Positions 11,839-25,838 of a DNA stretch of 64,000 bases are shown here, piece by piece. Origin of the DNA: Blastocystis sp. Blastoise (lineage: Eukaryota > Sar > Bigyra > Opalinata > Blastocystidae); contig JBBPEB010000025.1 in NCBI GenBank assembly GCA_039096225.1, positions 391,001-455,000 of the forward strand, written 5' to 3'. Below the pieces are notes generated by a model that ran no database searches, was not told where the DNA came from, and saw only the letters and a list, made by a program, of their open reading frames with translations. The position numbers and the translations under genes are program-made. Within the stretch, counting starts at the first letter, position 1; each line of letters opens with the position of its first letter.

Positions 11839-12681
11839 TTTAAATGAATAACTGCTAACAAATTGCCAAAAATTTAATGATTCTTGTTAATACTTTTTAT
11901 TTGTGAAAAAATAAATTCAGTCCATAAAAGAAAAGGAAAATCAAGAAAAAGTGAATCCAAGCAAACAACCTATTTTTCTAGGTTTTTTCCAGTTATTAGA
12001 AGACTTTGTATTTATAACCATTTTGTTTTGCTTTATTTCGTAATTGCTATAAAACATTAGACTTTTTAAACGAATCAGTTAAATGATACATCAAGAAATT
12101 GTGACTAATACATTTTAAACTGTTAAAAGCACACAGTAGTGAATTATAATCATGATAAAATAGAATTGATTACTAGTCCAATATACCCAAAGATAAGCAC
12201 ATTATGAGTCTCCTAAACATATTAATATTCAATTCTTTATTATAAATATTTCGTATTCTTTAAAAGAAACAAAGAAAAACGAAAAAATAAAACTCGATTT
12301 TCATTAGGGTACCCATATAGAATAGAAAAGAATAGGGTTAACTATTGATGACACATTTATTTATTCAAGAGTTTTCTGATGATGTCTCGGTGTTTAGCGG
12401 AGAATGAGGAACTTTTAAAACGAGTGACGCCATGACTCTATATGGTTTATGTTCTTCTCTATTTCTTTGTTTTGTACAATAAAAGGCTAATAAAAAGAAT
12501 AAAACAAAGATCCACGATATGATTGGTCAATGACTCATTTGGGTATTCCCTTTTTTCTCTTTTCTTTTATAATTTAGGACATTTTTTTATATCTATAGAT
12601 AATCGTGGGTTTTTAGTAAAATCAATTCACTTTCAAGAATTCAACAACATTTTTTAAATAAAATCTTTTTAATAAATAATT
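11839..12681. other. Intergenic region between divergent genes, promoter-like right half
   Basis: No gene is supported. The right half (about 12,400-12,600) is less A+T-rich and holds CCAAT-type and TGAC-type elements ahead of the giant surface-protein gene. It may serve both this gene and the divergent small membrane-protein gene. Confidence 0.5.
12420..12550 (+). promoter_or_regulatory. Putative promoter elements: TGACGC and ATTGGTCAATGACTCA
   Basis: The word GTGACGC (12424-12430) lies about 250 bp before the ATG of the giant surface-protein gene. A compound ATTGGTCAATGACTCA (reverse CCAAT plus AP-1-like site) lies near 12,520-12,535. A TGACGC word preceded by AA also lies 180-210 bp before two other genes for secreted or surface products (34,855 and 56,863). 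Function is inferred from recurrence only. Confidence 0.35.
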
Positions 12682-15600
12682 ATGAACATGAAATTTGTTT
12701 ATTTATTAATCTTGTTAGGTAAGTTCTTTGATCAATGTATGTCTAATAATTTGTATAGTATTGACCCAAGCTGTCGAGAATTGGGGAGATTACATTTCTT
12801 TTGATTCTTACAAGCCTGGTGAAACCTATGTTGAATCCTCTTGGAAACTTGATTTTTCTAATGATTTCTCTTTGATTTCTTGGATACGTGCTATTCCTAA
12901 TCCTGATAAGGAAAGTACTAGTCGTTTTGGTATTCTTTTTGCTTTAACTAATGATAACGAATATGCTTCTGGAAGTGGTGATCGTTTTATTGGTATTAAG
13001 AACGGTAAAGTTTATGCTGAAGCTCGTGGATTACTTGTTGAAGTACAAGGTTCTGAGACTGGTGTTTGTGCTAATGTTGCTGATGGTAGTTGGAGACATT
13101 GGAGAATTATATATACTAAGAATACCAATGATCTTAAGATTTATGTAGATGATACTCTTGTAAATATTTAATATTATTTTTTTATCAATTATTTAATATT
13201 ATTTTTTTATCAATTATTTATATATTATTTTTTTTATCAATTATTTAATATTATTTTTTTTATCAATTATTTAATATTATTTTTTTTATCAATTAATTAT
13301 TTAATATTACTTTTTAATTATTATTATTTTTTTAACAATAAATTTATAATAAATTGATATATTATAGTGTTTAACAACTGCTGAAATGACATCTAATGCT
13401 TTTAATACTCTTCCTGCTCCTACTACTAGTCAGAAAGTATCTTTAGGTTATATGAAATATTCTCGTTCTAGTACAACAGATCCTGTTCCTGATTTACTTC
13501 ATGGTGCATTTGCTAATGTAGTTGCTTTTCCTAATACTATTATTGGTGAAACTGAATTAACTCAATATAAAGGTACACAACCTAATGATACAGGTATGGG
13601 TATTCAACAATTAGTTGTTTCTGAAACTAATGTAAAAGCTTATGTATATGCTCATTATCCTGCTACTGGTGTTACTATTGGTTGTAAGAGTATTCCTGAA
13701 GGTACTACTGTACCTACTGTAGATGAAGTTTTAGCTAGTACTACTCAAATTGATCTTTCTGGATTTACTGGTAATTCTGCTATTACTCTGAATAGAATTA
13801 TTCTTGATGTTCCTTCTGCTGTTGGTACTAATGTTATTTATTGTGCTTCTAAAGTAGGTGATATTAAAACTGCTCAAAATATTATGGAAAATATGAAAAT
13901 TACTTATCATTCTGATTTTGAAACAATTATGCCTATGAGTACTTCTAATGGTAATACTATGTATGATTATGAACATTTCTGGATTTCTTCTCGTGCTGAT
14001 AGTGATTATTCTTATCATTTTGGTATTATTGGTACTGGTGCTAGTGGTCCTATTTTCTGTACACAACCTTATCCTTCTGCTTTTACTAGTGGTTCTAGAT
14101 GTCAATTAGTTGCTGCTAATAAAGCTAGATGGCATTATTTAAATAAAGCTGCTGCTTATAAATATAGTATTAATACTAAAAATATAAATGATGGTACTAT
14201 TCATTATATTGGTTTCAATCATCAGGCTTCTGGTCATGTGACACATCTTTATTTAGATAAAGCTAATATTTTCGAATATGTTATTGATGATACATATGCT
14301 CCTCTTCAACCAAATACTTGGGTATTCTGGAAGAATAGTGAATTTGGTACATTAAATGATATGACTATAAAATTTTTACGTGTTTATCATAAATATTTAC
14401 AAGATGCTGAAATGTTTGCTTTAGCTGATAATTTCCCTATGGATCCTATTGTTACTGTAACTGTTGATTCTGTAACCCCTAATCCTTCTTCTATTGATAT
14501 TAAAATGAAAATTACTGGTGTAGAAGATGTTAATTTATATGCTTATGTAGCTGCTTATTTTAGTAATAGTGCTATTCCTACTATAGATCAAGTGAAAGCT
14601 TCTTCTGCTTCTTATGCTATTCATTCTAATATTATAAATACATTATCTGTTCATGGTTTAGCTTCTGATCAAAGTTATAAAGTATATATGTATTTTGAAC
14701 AAGGTGGTAATGGTGTTATTACTCAAGAAGAAATGGCTAATAATGTTATTAGTGCTACTACTACTCGTTCTATTGGTTGTATAGGATTTAAAGGTACTTC
14801 TACATGTAGTCCTTATGGTACTTTAGATCCTTCTTTAGATTTATCTTGTTCTGCATTAGTACCTTCATCTTCTTCTGGTTATTGTTTATGTGATGGTAAT
14901 GTTAAAGTAAATCCTGTATATTGTAATCATGATACATTTACTTGTAATGATGCTTGTGTTTCTGGAAGTGTTTCTTTTGATATTACTGGTTGGTATACAA
15001 AAGCATTTAGACATTTTAGTACTGCTATTAGTTCTTTACCTACACCTATATCTGCTTATAGATCTATGAATCCTACATTTAATTTATATTATTCATCCTT
15101 AAATATTGTAGGTAATAGTAATAATGCTGGTAATTATGGTAGTATTCCTTATTCTACTTATGAAGGTATGATTCAATATCATAGTGGTATATTTACTGCT
15201 ACTACTTCTGGTACTTATCAAATTGGTGTTACTCAAGATGATGTTCTTATGGTATTAATAGATAGTTTTGATATGAATAATAATATTGTTTATTATACTT
15301 TATGGGGTCCAAGTGAAGTAAAAACTTCTGTTGATTTAGTTGCTGGTGAACATAAAATTATAGTATTATTTGGTAATGGTGGTGGTGGTTTTTCATGTAT
15401 TATTAATATATATGATCCTCAAGGTAATAATGTAAAAGATAATGTTAAAATTGGTTTAGGTAATAAACATGGTATTAATGCTTATTATACTAATCTTGAT
15501 GATGATAATACTTGTGATTGGCCTAGTTCTTCTATAATGAATGCTGGTACAAATAGTGGTGGTAGTAATTATGTTAGTGCTAATCAATATCCTGATGAAT

Positions 15601-18600
15601 TTAATTTTGATTTTGTTGCTTCTGATACTACTTCTTTCTCTTCTTCTGTTACTTTACCTGCTAATTTCTATTCTGTTTTTACTACACATTTACAAATACC
15701 TGTTACTGGTTCTTATACATTTACTCTTACTACTAATGGTGTAGCTATAGTTATTTTTAATGGTGTTACTCAATTAACAGTTACTGAATGTGGTGAAAAG
15801 ATTAATACTTTTACTGCTTCTCTTACTACTGGCTTACTTCCTATTACTATACGTTATAGAAGTAATAGTGCTACTAGTAAATTACAATTAGAATGGGAAT
15901 CTACTGATGCTAGTATTACAAAACAAATTATACCTAATAGTTATTTATATATTGAAGATATTGATATTCCTACTTATGAATTATCTTCTCCTTATAATGG
16001 ATTAAATAAAGTAACTGATCCTTATGCTATTATTACTCTTTCTTCTTCTAAACCTATTAATAATCTTCCTGAAAGTGCTATTACAGTTGAAGGTGCTACT
16101 ATTAGTGAAATTACTAAAGTTCATTCACTTAAATATACATTTAAAGTTACTCCTTCTAGTTCTGTATCTAGTGTCAAAGTATATATTGCTGCTAATGGTT
16201 TACGTTGTATAAATGCACTTAGTAATACAAATCCTAGTAATACAATTAATATTCAATTTGGTTATTTAGATTTTACTGCTACTATAAGACTGAAGGCTGG
16301 ATTTGCTCTTTCTTTATCTGATAATAAACCTTCTCAAGAATCTAATGTTTTTACTATTGGTTTAGATTCTACTGAACCTAATGCTTATGTATCTTTACCT
16401 ACTGGTACTGTAAATACACCTATTGTTAATGGTGAATTATATTTCTCTGAAGAAATGGCTTATGTTGATCAAGGTATTTTAGCTATTACTGGTGGTAATG
16501 TAGTTTCTAATTCATTTATTCCTATTCCTGATACACCTACTAATACTGCTTTTTCATTTAAAATACAAATAGAATCTTCTTCATTTGTTTATGTACGTGT
16601 ATCTATGGGTACTACTATGTATTATGATATTGCTGGAAATGCTATTACTTCTTTTAATGGTGGTTCATTTGTTTATAAGAGTGATTATGCTGTTCCTTTA
16701 CCTACTATTTCTACTTCTTATTATATGCCTGTTTCTAGTACAACTGTTCCTATTACTATTACATTTGATGCTGATATTACTGGATTAACTATTGATTCGT
16801 TTACTTCTACTGCTGGTACTATTTCTAGTGTTACTGGTAGTGGTATGATTTGGAATGCTATATATACTTTTTCTAATCCTTCTAGTAATACTATTACTGG
16901 TTCTGTTAAAGTAAATGCTAATAGTGTTAAAGGTGCTGGTGATATAGATAATGCTGAATCTAATTTATTAACTATTACTTATAGTCCTCAAGTTATGACT
17001 ATTACTAGTATTACTCCTATTAATGGTAAAGTTGATGTACCTGCTAATACTCAAACTATTCGTATAACATTTGATAGTACTCCTTCAAGAGGTTCTGGTT
17101 CTGCTGTATTTTCTAGTGGTACTGAAAGTAGTATTGTTTATGATGCTAATAGTAGTTTAATTGAATTTGATGGTTCTAGTGTTATTTTTAGAATTTCTCA
17201 ATCTTTAATTGGTGATAGAACATATACTTTAGTTATTCCTTCTTATTTCTTTATTGATACTACTACTAATAAATATTTTAATGGTTTTACTGGTTCTCAA
17301 TATAATTTCCATGTTGCTTGTAGTATGTGTGGATTACCTACTTTTACTACTGATTTACCTTCTACATTAAATAGTAATATTGGTTTTACTATATCACTTC
17401 AAGTTGTTGTTACTGCTGTTCCAGTTGCTACTTATCAATGGTATTTAGATAATTTACCTATTGAAGGTGCTATTTCTACTACTTATTCTAAAGTATTAAC
17501 TTCTACTGATTTTGGTGTATATACTGTTAAAGCTACTAATACTTATGGTACTTCAACTTCTAATAGTTTAATTATTATGAAAGATGATGTTAAACCTATT
17601 ATTACTATTACTCCTGTTGCTGAAGGTGCTACTTGTGCTACTTCTTATGCTATTAATCTTAGTTTTAATAAAGAAGTTAGTTCTATATCTTGTGATGCTT
17701 TTGAAACTAGTTCTACTATTACTTGTGTTAGTACTCAATTATTAACTTCTACTACTGCTATTGCTGCATTTACTATTACTCCTACTGGTTATAATACTCT
17801 TACTATTAAATTACTTTCTGATAAGATATGTGATACATTTAATAATTGTAATGAAGAAACTACTTATGATATTACTGTTGATTGTGTACCTCCTTCTATT
17901 CAATCTTATTCTCCTGCTCATAATAGTATTGATATACAATTAGATGCTGTTATTCAATTAACATTTAGTGAAACTATTCAATTTGGTAATACTTTTAATG
18001 TACAATTTATGTGTATTGGTACAAATACTTGTAATGCTATTACTGTTGATAGAACTGGTATTAGTCTTTCTGAAGATAAGAAAACTGTTGTTATTAATAA
18101 GAATTCTTTATTCTCTCCTGAAAAAGAATATACTTTAAGTATAGCTAGTGGATTAGTTATGGATATGGCTTCTAATATATATACAGGATTAACTGCTGGT
18201 GAATATAAATTTACTACAAGTGCTGCTTCTGCTCCTTCTCTTAGTACTCGTGTTCCTGCTTCTAATAGTATTAATGTTCCTCTTAATGGTAATATAGAAT
18301 TAACTTTTGATATGCCTGTTCAATATGGTACTGGTAATATTATATTAAGAGCTCAAGATCAAGAAGATATTAGTATTAGTTCTCTTTATGTTGTTATTCA
18401 ATCCAATATTGTTACTATTGTGTATTCTAATTTAATATCTTCTACTTTATATAATGTTATTATCCCTAGTGGTGTATTTACTGAAACTACTAGTAATATA
18501 GCTTATAATGGTATTGCTGCTGGTGAATATACTTTTACTACTGTTGTTCAACCAATTGTTTCTTCTTATTCTCCTATTAATGGTGCTATTGATATTGCTA

Positions 18601-21600
18601 TAAATGAACCTATTCAAATTACTTATAATATAGCTATTCAAAAGAATTCTGGTTCTATTGTTTTTACTCCTTCTTCTGGTAATGCTATTACTATTGATGT
18701 TATGAATCCTGTTGTTACTATTTCTGAAGATGAAAAAACTTTAATTATTACTCCTTCTCTTCTTACTGGTTTAACTTATACTGTTACACTTCCTGAAGGT
18801 ATAGTTGTTTCTAAAGAAAGTAATATTCCTTGTAATGCTGTTACTGATTATACTATATCAACTCCTTCTGCTCTTACTTATACTGTATCTCCTGTTGAAT
18901 CTTCTGAAAACTTAAAATTAAATTTTGTTATTACTTTAACATTTAATAGAGATATTGCTAGTTTAAGTACTACTAATAGTGTTACTATTGCTGGTACAAA
19001 TACTATTACTACTGTTGGTACTATAAGTACTAGTAATCCTAAAGAAGTACAATTTAGTTTTACAGAAAATTTAACTGCTAATTCTCAATATTATGTTTCT
19101 ATTCCTGCTGATTTAGTTACTGATATTAAAGGTGTTAAGAATACTGTAGGTATATTTACTTATCATACTGCTTCTGCTCCTATTGTAAGTAGTTCAGATC
19201 CAAGTAATAATGCTTCTAATGTTTCTATTAATAAAGTATTTGTATTTACATTCTCTTCTACTATTGTTGCTGGTACAGGATCTATTTCATTTACTGCTTC
19301 TGGTAAACCAACTATTACTTATTCTATTACTGATGGTAATTGTCAAATTAATGGTAATACTTTAACTATTTCTTTATCTACTGGTACTACATTAGAAAAT
19401 GGTTCTACTTATACATTAGATATACCATCAGGATTAGTACAAAATAATTATGATATAGGTAATACTCAATATATGTTAGTATTTTCTACTCCTTCATTCC
19501 CTACTATTTCTAATATATCTCCTCCTACTGGTACTCCTAATCTTGTTCCTTCAGGTGTTGTTATTATATTAACATTTAGTCAAGCTATGCAAAAAGGTAC
19601 TGGTTCTATTCAATTTGTTGGTCCTACTACTATTAATATTGATGTTACTAGTACTCAAGTTGTTGTTGATAATACTGTTGTTACTATTACTCCTACTTCT
19701 ATATTAACTCCTGGTACTTATAATTTAGTTATTCCTGCTAATAGTTTAAGTTCTACTAGTGGTGCTCCTTATCAAGGATTAAATTCTGGTGAATATTCTT
19801 TTACTACTTTATATGCTGCTGATATTAGTAAATTCTATTTAACTGGTACTTCTGTAAGTAATGGTCTTATTACATCTAATTTAGTTGCTGGTGCTACTGC
19901 TATATGGGAAATACATTTAAAGAATAGTAATGATGAAGATATTACTTCTTTAACTAATATGGTTTTAGGTGGTAGTTCTTTAAGTGATTTATCTATTACT
20001 GCTACTATGGTTGGTCCTAGTACTATTCCTGTTACTATTGGTCAATTAACTCAAAATGGTATTATTACTATTTCATGTACACCTGAATCTGCTGGTAGTT
20101 ATACATTAACTATTCAAGCATCTTGTGGTACTGTTACTAATACACATATTAATCATAGTCCTTTTACTTCTATTTCTGTTATTGCTTCTACTACAGCTGC
20201 TTCTAAGATTACTTATACTGGATCAATAAATGTTCAACAAAAGACTTCTTCTTTCTTTGAATTCCATACTTATGATCTATATAATAATCCTACTGATCCT
20301 ACTGATTATTCAAGTGCATTTGCTGTTGATTGGAATTTACCATTATCATTTAATTCTATAACTGATGGTGTATTTAGTAAATCTAGTACTGGTATATTTA
20401 GATATACTTATACTACTCCTATTATTGATGGTAATATTGATTATCAAACTATTTCTGTTTCATTTAAATTTAATAGTGAAACTATACCTAATCTTTCTCA
20501 AGTAACATTTACAAATCCTTATAATGCTGTTTGTCCACATAATTGTAATATGAGAACAAATCTTGGTGAATGTACTGCTAATGGTTGTACATGTATTTCT
20601 GCTGGTTATTATCCTGAAGCTGGTTGTACTACTTGTCCTAGTACTACTTTTGATCCTTTAGTTGAATGTAGTAATCATGGTAGTTGTTCTGCTAGTCTTA
20701 TTACTAAGACTGCTAGTTGTACTTGTGATATTAATTATAAAAATCAAAATTGTGGTACTTTAGATATTATTACTGGTGAAAATCCTAATGAAGCTGCTGA
20801 TGATTCTATGAGTGTTATTTTAACTAAATTTACTATTAGTGGTATTTCTGCTCCTGTTAGTGAAGAAAATATTCAAAGTATTAAATTAGCTATTGCTCAT
20901 GTCATGTCTATGAAATGTTGTTATGATATTCGTGTTACTAGTTCAACTACTACTTCTTATTTAAAGGCTTCTATTTATCAAAATCAAGTAGAATTTGATG
21001 TTCGTGTTAATGTTCCTAAAGATACAGCTGCTGAAAGTGCTACTTTATTAACTAATAGTTTTAGTGATGGTTCATTTGTTGCTGCTTTAGTTCAACAAGG
21101 TATTACTGCTTCTAGTGTTACTGTTAATTCTGAACCTGTTAATAATGGTCCTTTATGTACAGATAATGTACAAAATGGATTAGAAACAGATATAGATTGT
21201 GGTGGTAGTACTTGTTCTCCTTGTCCTAATGAGAAGAATTGTCTTGTTGATACTGATTGTCAAAGTGGTAAATGTGATCTTGAAACTATGAAATGTATTT
21301 TCGTTTTCCCTGTTTGGGCTATTATTCTTATTGTTGTTGTAGTTATCATTATTATTGCTGGTATTGTCTTCTTCTTTATTAACAAACAAAAGAAGATTAA
21401 TGCTAAGAAACCTAAGTTATCTAAAGTTAATAAGAATGCTACTGCTAAAGCTAAGAAAGAAGCTGCTGCTGCTGCTGCACCTGCTACTGTAGCTGTTACT
21501 GCTGTTCCTGCTACTAATGCTCCTCCACCAGCTCCTGCTGCTGTAAATACTCCTCCTCCTGCTACTACTACTTCTACTACTACTACTACTGCTCCTAAGG

Positions 21601-21617
21601 ATGAAGTCCAAATCTAA
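12682..21617 (+). CDS. Giant type I surface protein: LamG-like, PA14, Big_5/Ig-like repeats, EGF-like
   Basis: Three exons (12682-12718, 12759-13159, 13368-21617) give about 2,895 residues; exon 3 is an uninterrupted 8.25 kb. A hydrophobic signal peptide opens the protein, interrupted by a phase-1 intron. Then come laminin-G-like segments, a Cys-rich module (around residue 625-680) and two PA14-like β-sandwiches (about 685-845 and 900-1030). About ten bacterial-type Ig repeats (Big_5-like; recurring NxxxVPxN, ITFxxP and AGEYxFTT) reach about residue 2,170. Filamin-like segments, EGF-like Cys clusters and an ETDIDCGG-type Cys motif follow. One transmembrane helix (PVWAIILIVVVVIIIIAGIV) precedes a Lys-rich then Ala/Pro/Thr-rich cytosolic tail. 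The layout fits an adhesin or carbohydrate-binding cell-surface protein. Domain calls are from pattern reading, so boundaries are rough. Confidence 0.85.
13171..13315 (+). repeat. Tandem repeat inside intron 2 of the giant surface-protein gene
   Basis: Five imperfect copies of a unit of about 30 bp, built on TTTTTTATCAATTATTTA, fill most of the 208-bp intron (13160-13367). The T-rich strand matches the sense strand. The repeat adds nothing coding. Confidence 0.75.
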
Positions 21618-21954
21618 ATGAATTTTTAATAATTTATTTTTTAATTATATTTTTATTATATTTTATATATATATATTCTATTATATTTTATATATGGAGT
21701 ATATTAAGATTTGTTTTAAATATATATTTTTTTGTTTTGTTATTGTGAGTAGTTATAATATATATATATTTTAAAAGAAAAATAATCAATTCGTAAGAAT
21801 TATTTGTGATGTTATTTAATAAATAAATTTAAAAGTAGTTGTTATGGCAATAAAAATTCTATTTATTTTCTTTTATTATCTTGAAATAATGTTTAAATAT
21901 AAAACCTCATTTTTTTTAATTCAATTCTTTATAATAAGAATATAGATTATCAAT
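21618..21954. other. Downstream A+T-rich region
   Basis: This is the 3' flank of the giant surface-protein gene, with T-rich tracts and TA runs. Nothing else is visible before the TLDc relic begins. Confidence 0.5.
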
Positions 21955-22545
21955 TACAAAATTGACTTGATAAGGGAAAGAAAAGGAGATTATTAGTTAG
22001 GTGTGATTTAATATTTTTTTATTCTATTTATAAAGAACAAGTGAATATAAGTATTCTAAAGATGATTTTTATAACTATTATGATAATAAAGGTGTAACAG
22101 TGACTTAAACATTTAGATCATGATAATTATATGAATAAATTTGGAAGATATACAGATCAAAGTTGTTATAATTCATATAGTATATTTACAAATTTCATTT
22201 TAATAGAATATTCAGTATATATTATATTGTTTGGAATTTATTTTTAATAGAGCTTCTAATTTAAGAAACGAACCTGGTATTCCTCAAACGAACTATGATT
22301 ATACTAATAGTAATAAAAAAGTAGTATATGTTGTTATTTATATTATACTGATTATATGAGTGATAATATAGAAATAAAAGAGGATGTTATAGTAATATAA
22401 AAGCTTCTTGTATTGCAAATCACTCTAGTATTTCAAATACTAATAAAGAGTATTCTTTATTTGTAAATATTGGCTGTTCATAGAAGGTGAATCTTTTTAT
22501 ACTAGAAGATTATGAAGTATAGGAAGAAATCACGTTTATATATTA
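21955..22545 (+). pseudogene. Decayed TLDc-domain gene fragment (third copy)
   Basis: The region aligns, with stops and frameshifts, to the C-terminal part of the intact BTB-TLDc gene (about 32,340-32,892). Recognisable pieces are a GKEKEII-like start, a DNKGVTV stretch, FGRYTDQ (intact copy FGGYTDQ), a PGIPQTNYDYTN stretch and a final YTRRL segment facing VEDYEVWGR. Intron-like gaps occur near 22,000-22,030 and 22,180-22,250. The relic is more diverged than copies A and B are from each other, so it is an older loss. No N-terminal BTB part is visible upstream, where the giant surface-protein gene now ends. Confidence 0.7.
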
Positions 22546-25500
22546 TGAATTATTATAACAATTTTATAACTATTATATTATATAAATAAGATTATTTTAT
22601 TAATATGTTTTAGTATTTAAATTATTTTATATATTTATTTACTATATTAATAATTAATAGATGATTGATTTCTATTGGATTTTGTTTATAAATAGTTTTT
22701 ATAAAACTTAAATATATATATAATTATTTTTTATGATATTCTACAAATTAAACAATATATGTCAGTATCGTAAATTTAGCAGATGATACTATTCATTTTT
22801 TATACACTAATCGTTAATATATTTAATAGAAATATTTAAAAATATATTCATATAATAAAACTAGTAGAATATATATGTGATTAATTATTTAAATATATAC
22901 ATACATAATAGCATTATTAAAAAACAAATTGAGAAAAGTAAAAAGGCAATAAACTTATAGAATTATATATTTATTATTCAAAAATCACTAGTTATATATA
23001 AAAAAGATATATAAATAAGAGTTTGGATAATATAAATGTCTAATCATATTTTAAATAGCTATTTATAATCTATGCAAGAATTTTATTTTTTAATATAGTT
23101 TTTAAATATAGTTTTCAACTATATTAAATAATAGAGTATAAAACTATATAGAAAGTAAATAGTGTCTAAATTATTCTTTTAAAAAGATTTTATTACTACG
23201 AACTATTATTAATCTTTTCACATATATATATTCTATTTAAAAAATGAACTATTTTACATTAAATGAAAAGAATTGCTTCATTAAAAAACACTTTTTTTAA
23301 ATAAATAATAGACAAATATATTAGAAAAAAACATAAAACTTATTATTTCTCACATAATTTACATGATATTTTTTATTTGAATATGACACTGTTTCCAATT
23401 ATTTCAATGAAACTCTATTAACTAATCAACTAAAGAAAACCATATCTTTTACTACACTTTTACTCAATTATGTTATTCTTATCAAATGAATACTATTATT
23501 GTTGATTTAAAAATAAATGTATGGTTTTCTTTCAATATATATACTCCAATGATATTATTTCTTTTAAGATATCTCTTTATTCTTTATATCTTTAGTGTTT
23601 CTATTGTTATTTAGTTTTAATTATTTATAATATAATCCATAAATTACTCTTATATACTAGAATTTTATTTAACCTTTTATATATTACATTTTTTATCGTA
23701 TGTATCTTCTGTACACAATAGTTTTTGTATATAAAGTGAATAATAAACAATTATTATATAAAATATTTTATTATATATATATGTATACTTGCTAATAACT
23801 GTTCATCTTCTTAGTTCTATTTCTTATTCTCTTTCATAATTTACTTTCTTTTGAAATAGAGGTTTATATATTATTATTTTTATTCATTTTTTATTATTTT
23901 TTATGACTATATTTATATTACTTTATATCATATATAATTTTTCAAATCATTATCTAGTATTGTTATTATTATTTATATACATTAGAAACACTATATCATC
24001 ATTAATACTATTATCATAATTCTTTTTTTATTTCCAAATACTATAGATATATCTTTTTTATTTCTTGATATATCTTCTGGTATTACTTAATAATTTTTTA
24101 TGCTTTCTATTCATAGATTTCTTGATATTGATACTAATCTTTATATATATATATTAAAATATATATATATATCTTTCCATTTCTATATAATTATCTATTC
24201 TATTTATTATTCGAGATTTAACTTTAATTTTTTGTTTTGTTAGTTTAAATTTATATCTTATTATGATAGTTATATTTTATGAATAATTTAAGTGAAAGTA
24301 ATAAGTATTAATAAATATACTAAATTTCAATTTTATAAGATTTACAGATATTTCACACCAATTAAAGTAATGATTATTTTAAAAAAATAAAATGGTACTA
24401 TTATATATGTTTTTGTTAACATAGTTAATAATGTGTTATAATATGTATTCTAATAAGATATTCAAAGACTTTATTCACTTTTATGACTATATTTTAGTAT
24501 CACTTTCAGTTAAACTTATCTTTTATGAATAAGAAATGATATAATCATATTACTAAGACAACTATATTATTATTTTATTGTTGATAATTGCTATGAAGCT
24601 ATTCTTACTAGTGATATGACAAGAAAATGATAAATAGTTTTGTTAAAGAAAGTGTTGCTAGTTTTCTTTTTATTATATTATTATTATTTATATATATTTT
24701 TTTATAGATTTATTAATATTAATTAAGAGAGTAAATATTCTATTTTCTTTTATTGTTAAAGTTAAAAATATATATTATACATAGTAATAGTATTAATAGG
24801 TTATTTATATATATTAAAAAGTATCCAAATACATATTTTATTTATCATAGAGTTCATAGAAAATTATTATAATAAATATAATATAAATATATGTTTAAAA
24901 ATATTGTTAAAATATGTTTTTATGATTATAATTGATGGAAAGAATTAAATGAGTAGATTTTTAGAAATAAGCTAAATATAAAAAACTTTGAATATCTGTA
25001 TAATGATAAGAAAGAAATGTATTTCATAATATATGCATTAATAGCATAAATAATATCTATGTTTTTTAACGTATTTCATTTAATCTAAGGATTCAAGGAA
25101 GATAAGACTAATTAATAAGCTTGATTTTGATAAAGAAAAGAGTAGAGAATTTTGAATATAATAATAAGATTTGTTGAAGAAAGCAGAAATATTTAATGTG
25201 ATTCCACTTCAGAATATACGAGTGATGTTCCTTTGATAATCATTTCATATATAAGACTATGTTTCACATCTTAATAGATATCTAAATGATATTTTAAGAC
25301 AAATATTATTCATTTTTATTAATCTGTTTTAAAAAAATATAATGTTTGAAAGAATGATTAATGATTTGATAGTAGTAACATTTTTCTAGTTAATTCCAAT
25401 AATTTATACAAAGAATATATTCCATTTCAACATTTTGATTGACATAATTACAATTATTTTTCATTTTATTGAGAATAAATGTATTCTATACTATAATAGA

Positions 25501-25838
25501 AACATAAAGAGAATCTCATTTTCAATGAATACAAATAATATGCTTTAAAAAAGTGAATAATGTGTTGTTTCTGAAATTTAATATGAATCTCAAATAAGTT
25601 TATCTGAAAAAGACTGAATAAAAACCGCGAAAGTTGATGTTCAATAGAGTAATTTTTACAAAATTCTCATTAGTTTTTTTCAAAGGTTTTCCAAGTTTTA
25701 TTCTTTCTTATTTCAATGTTTCATGATAATTAGACTATATTCAGCAACTTTAGGATATTTATTTATTGATTAAATCAAGGTATATCTTTTAAGAATAATA
25801 ACATATTATCCTTCTGTAATTATAGTTGAATTCAAGTA
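22546..25838. other. Long gene-free A+T-rich stretch; right end is upstream part of unit B
   Basis: No gene is supported in 3.3 kb. The left end looks like decayed downstream sequence of the TLDc relic. From about 25,070 the sequence pairs by eye with 4,390-5,156 upstream of copy A. The middle (about 22,700-25,000) is unassigned and shows only TA runs and short homopolymers. Confidence 0.55.

Noticed and set aside
21955-22545. A functional TLDc gene
   Set aside because: Several stops and frame breaks remain after removing intron-like gaps, and the N-terminal half is missing.
22546-25000. Transposon or retroelement remnant in the longest gene-free stretch
   Set aside because: No terminal repeats, no reverse transcriptase or transposase motifs and no target-site duplication could be seen by eye.
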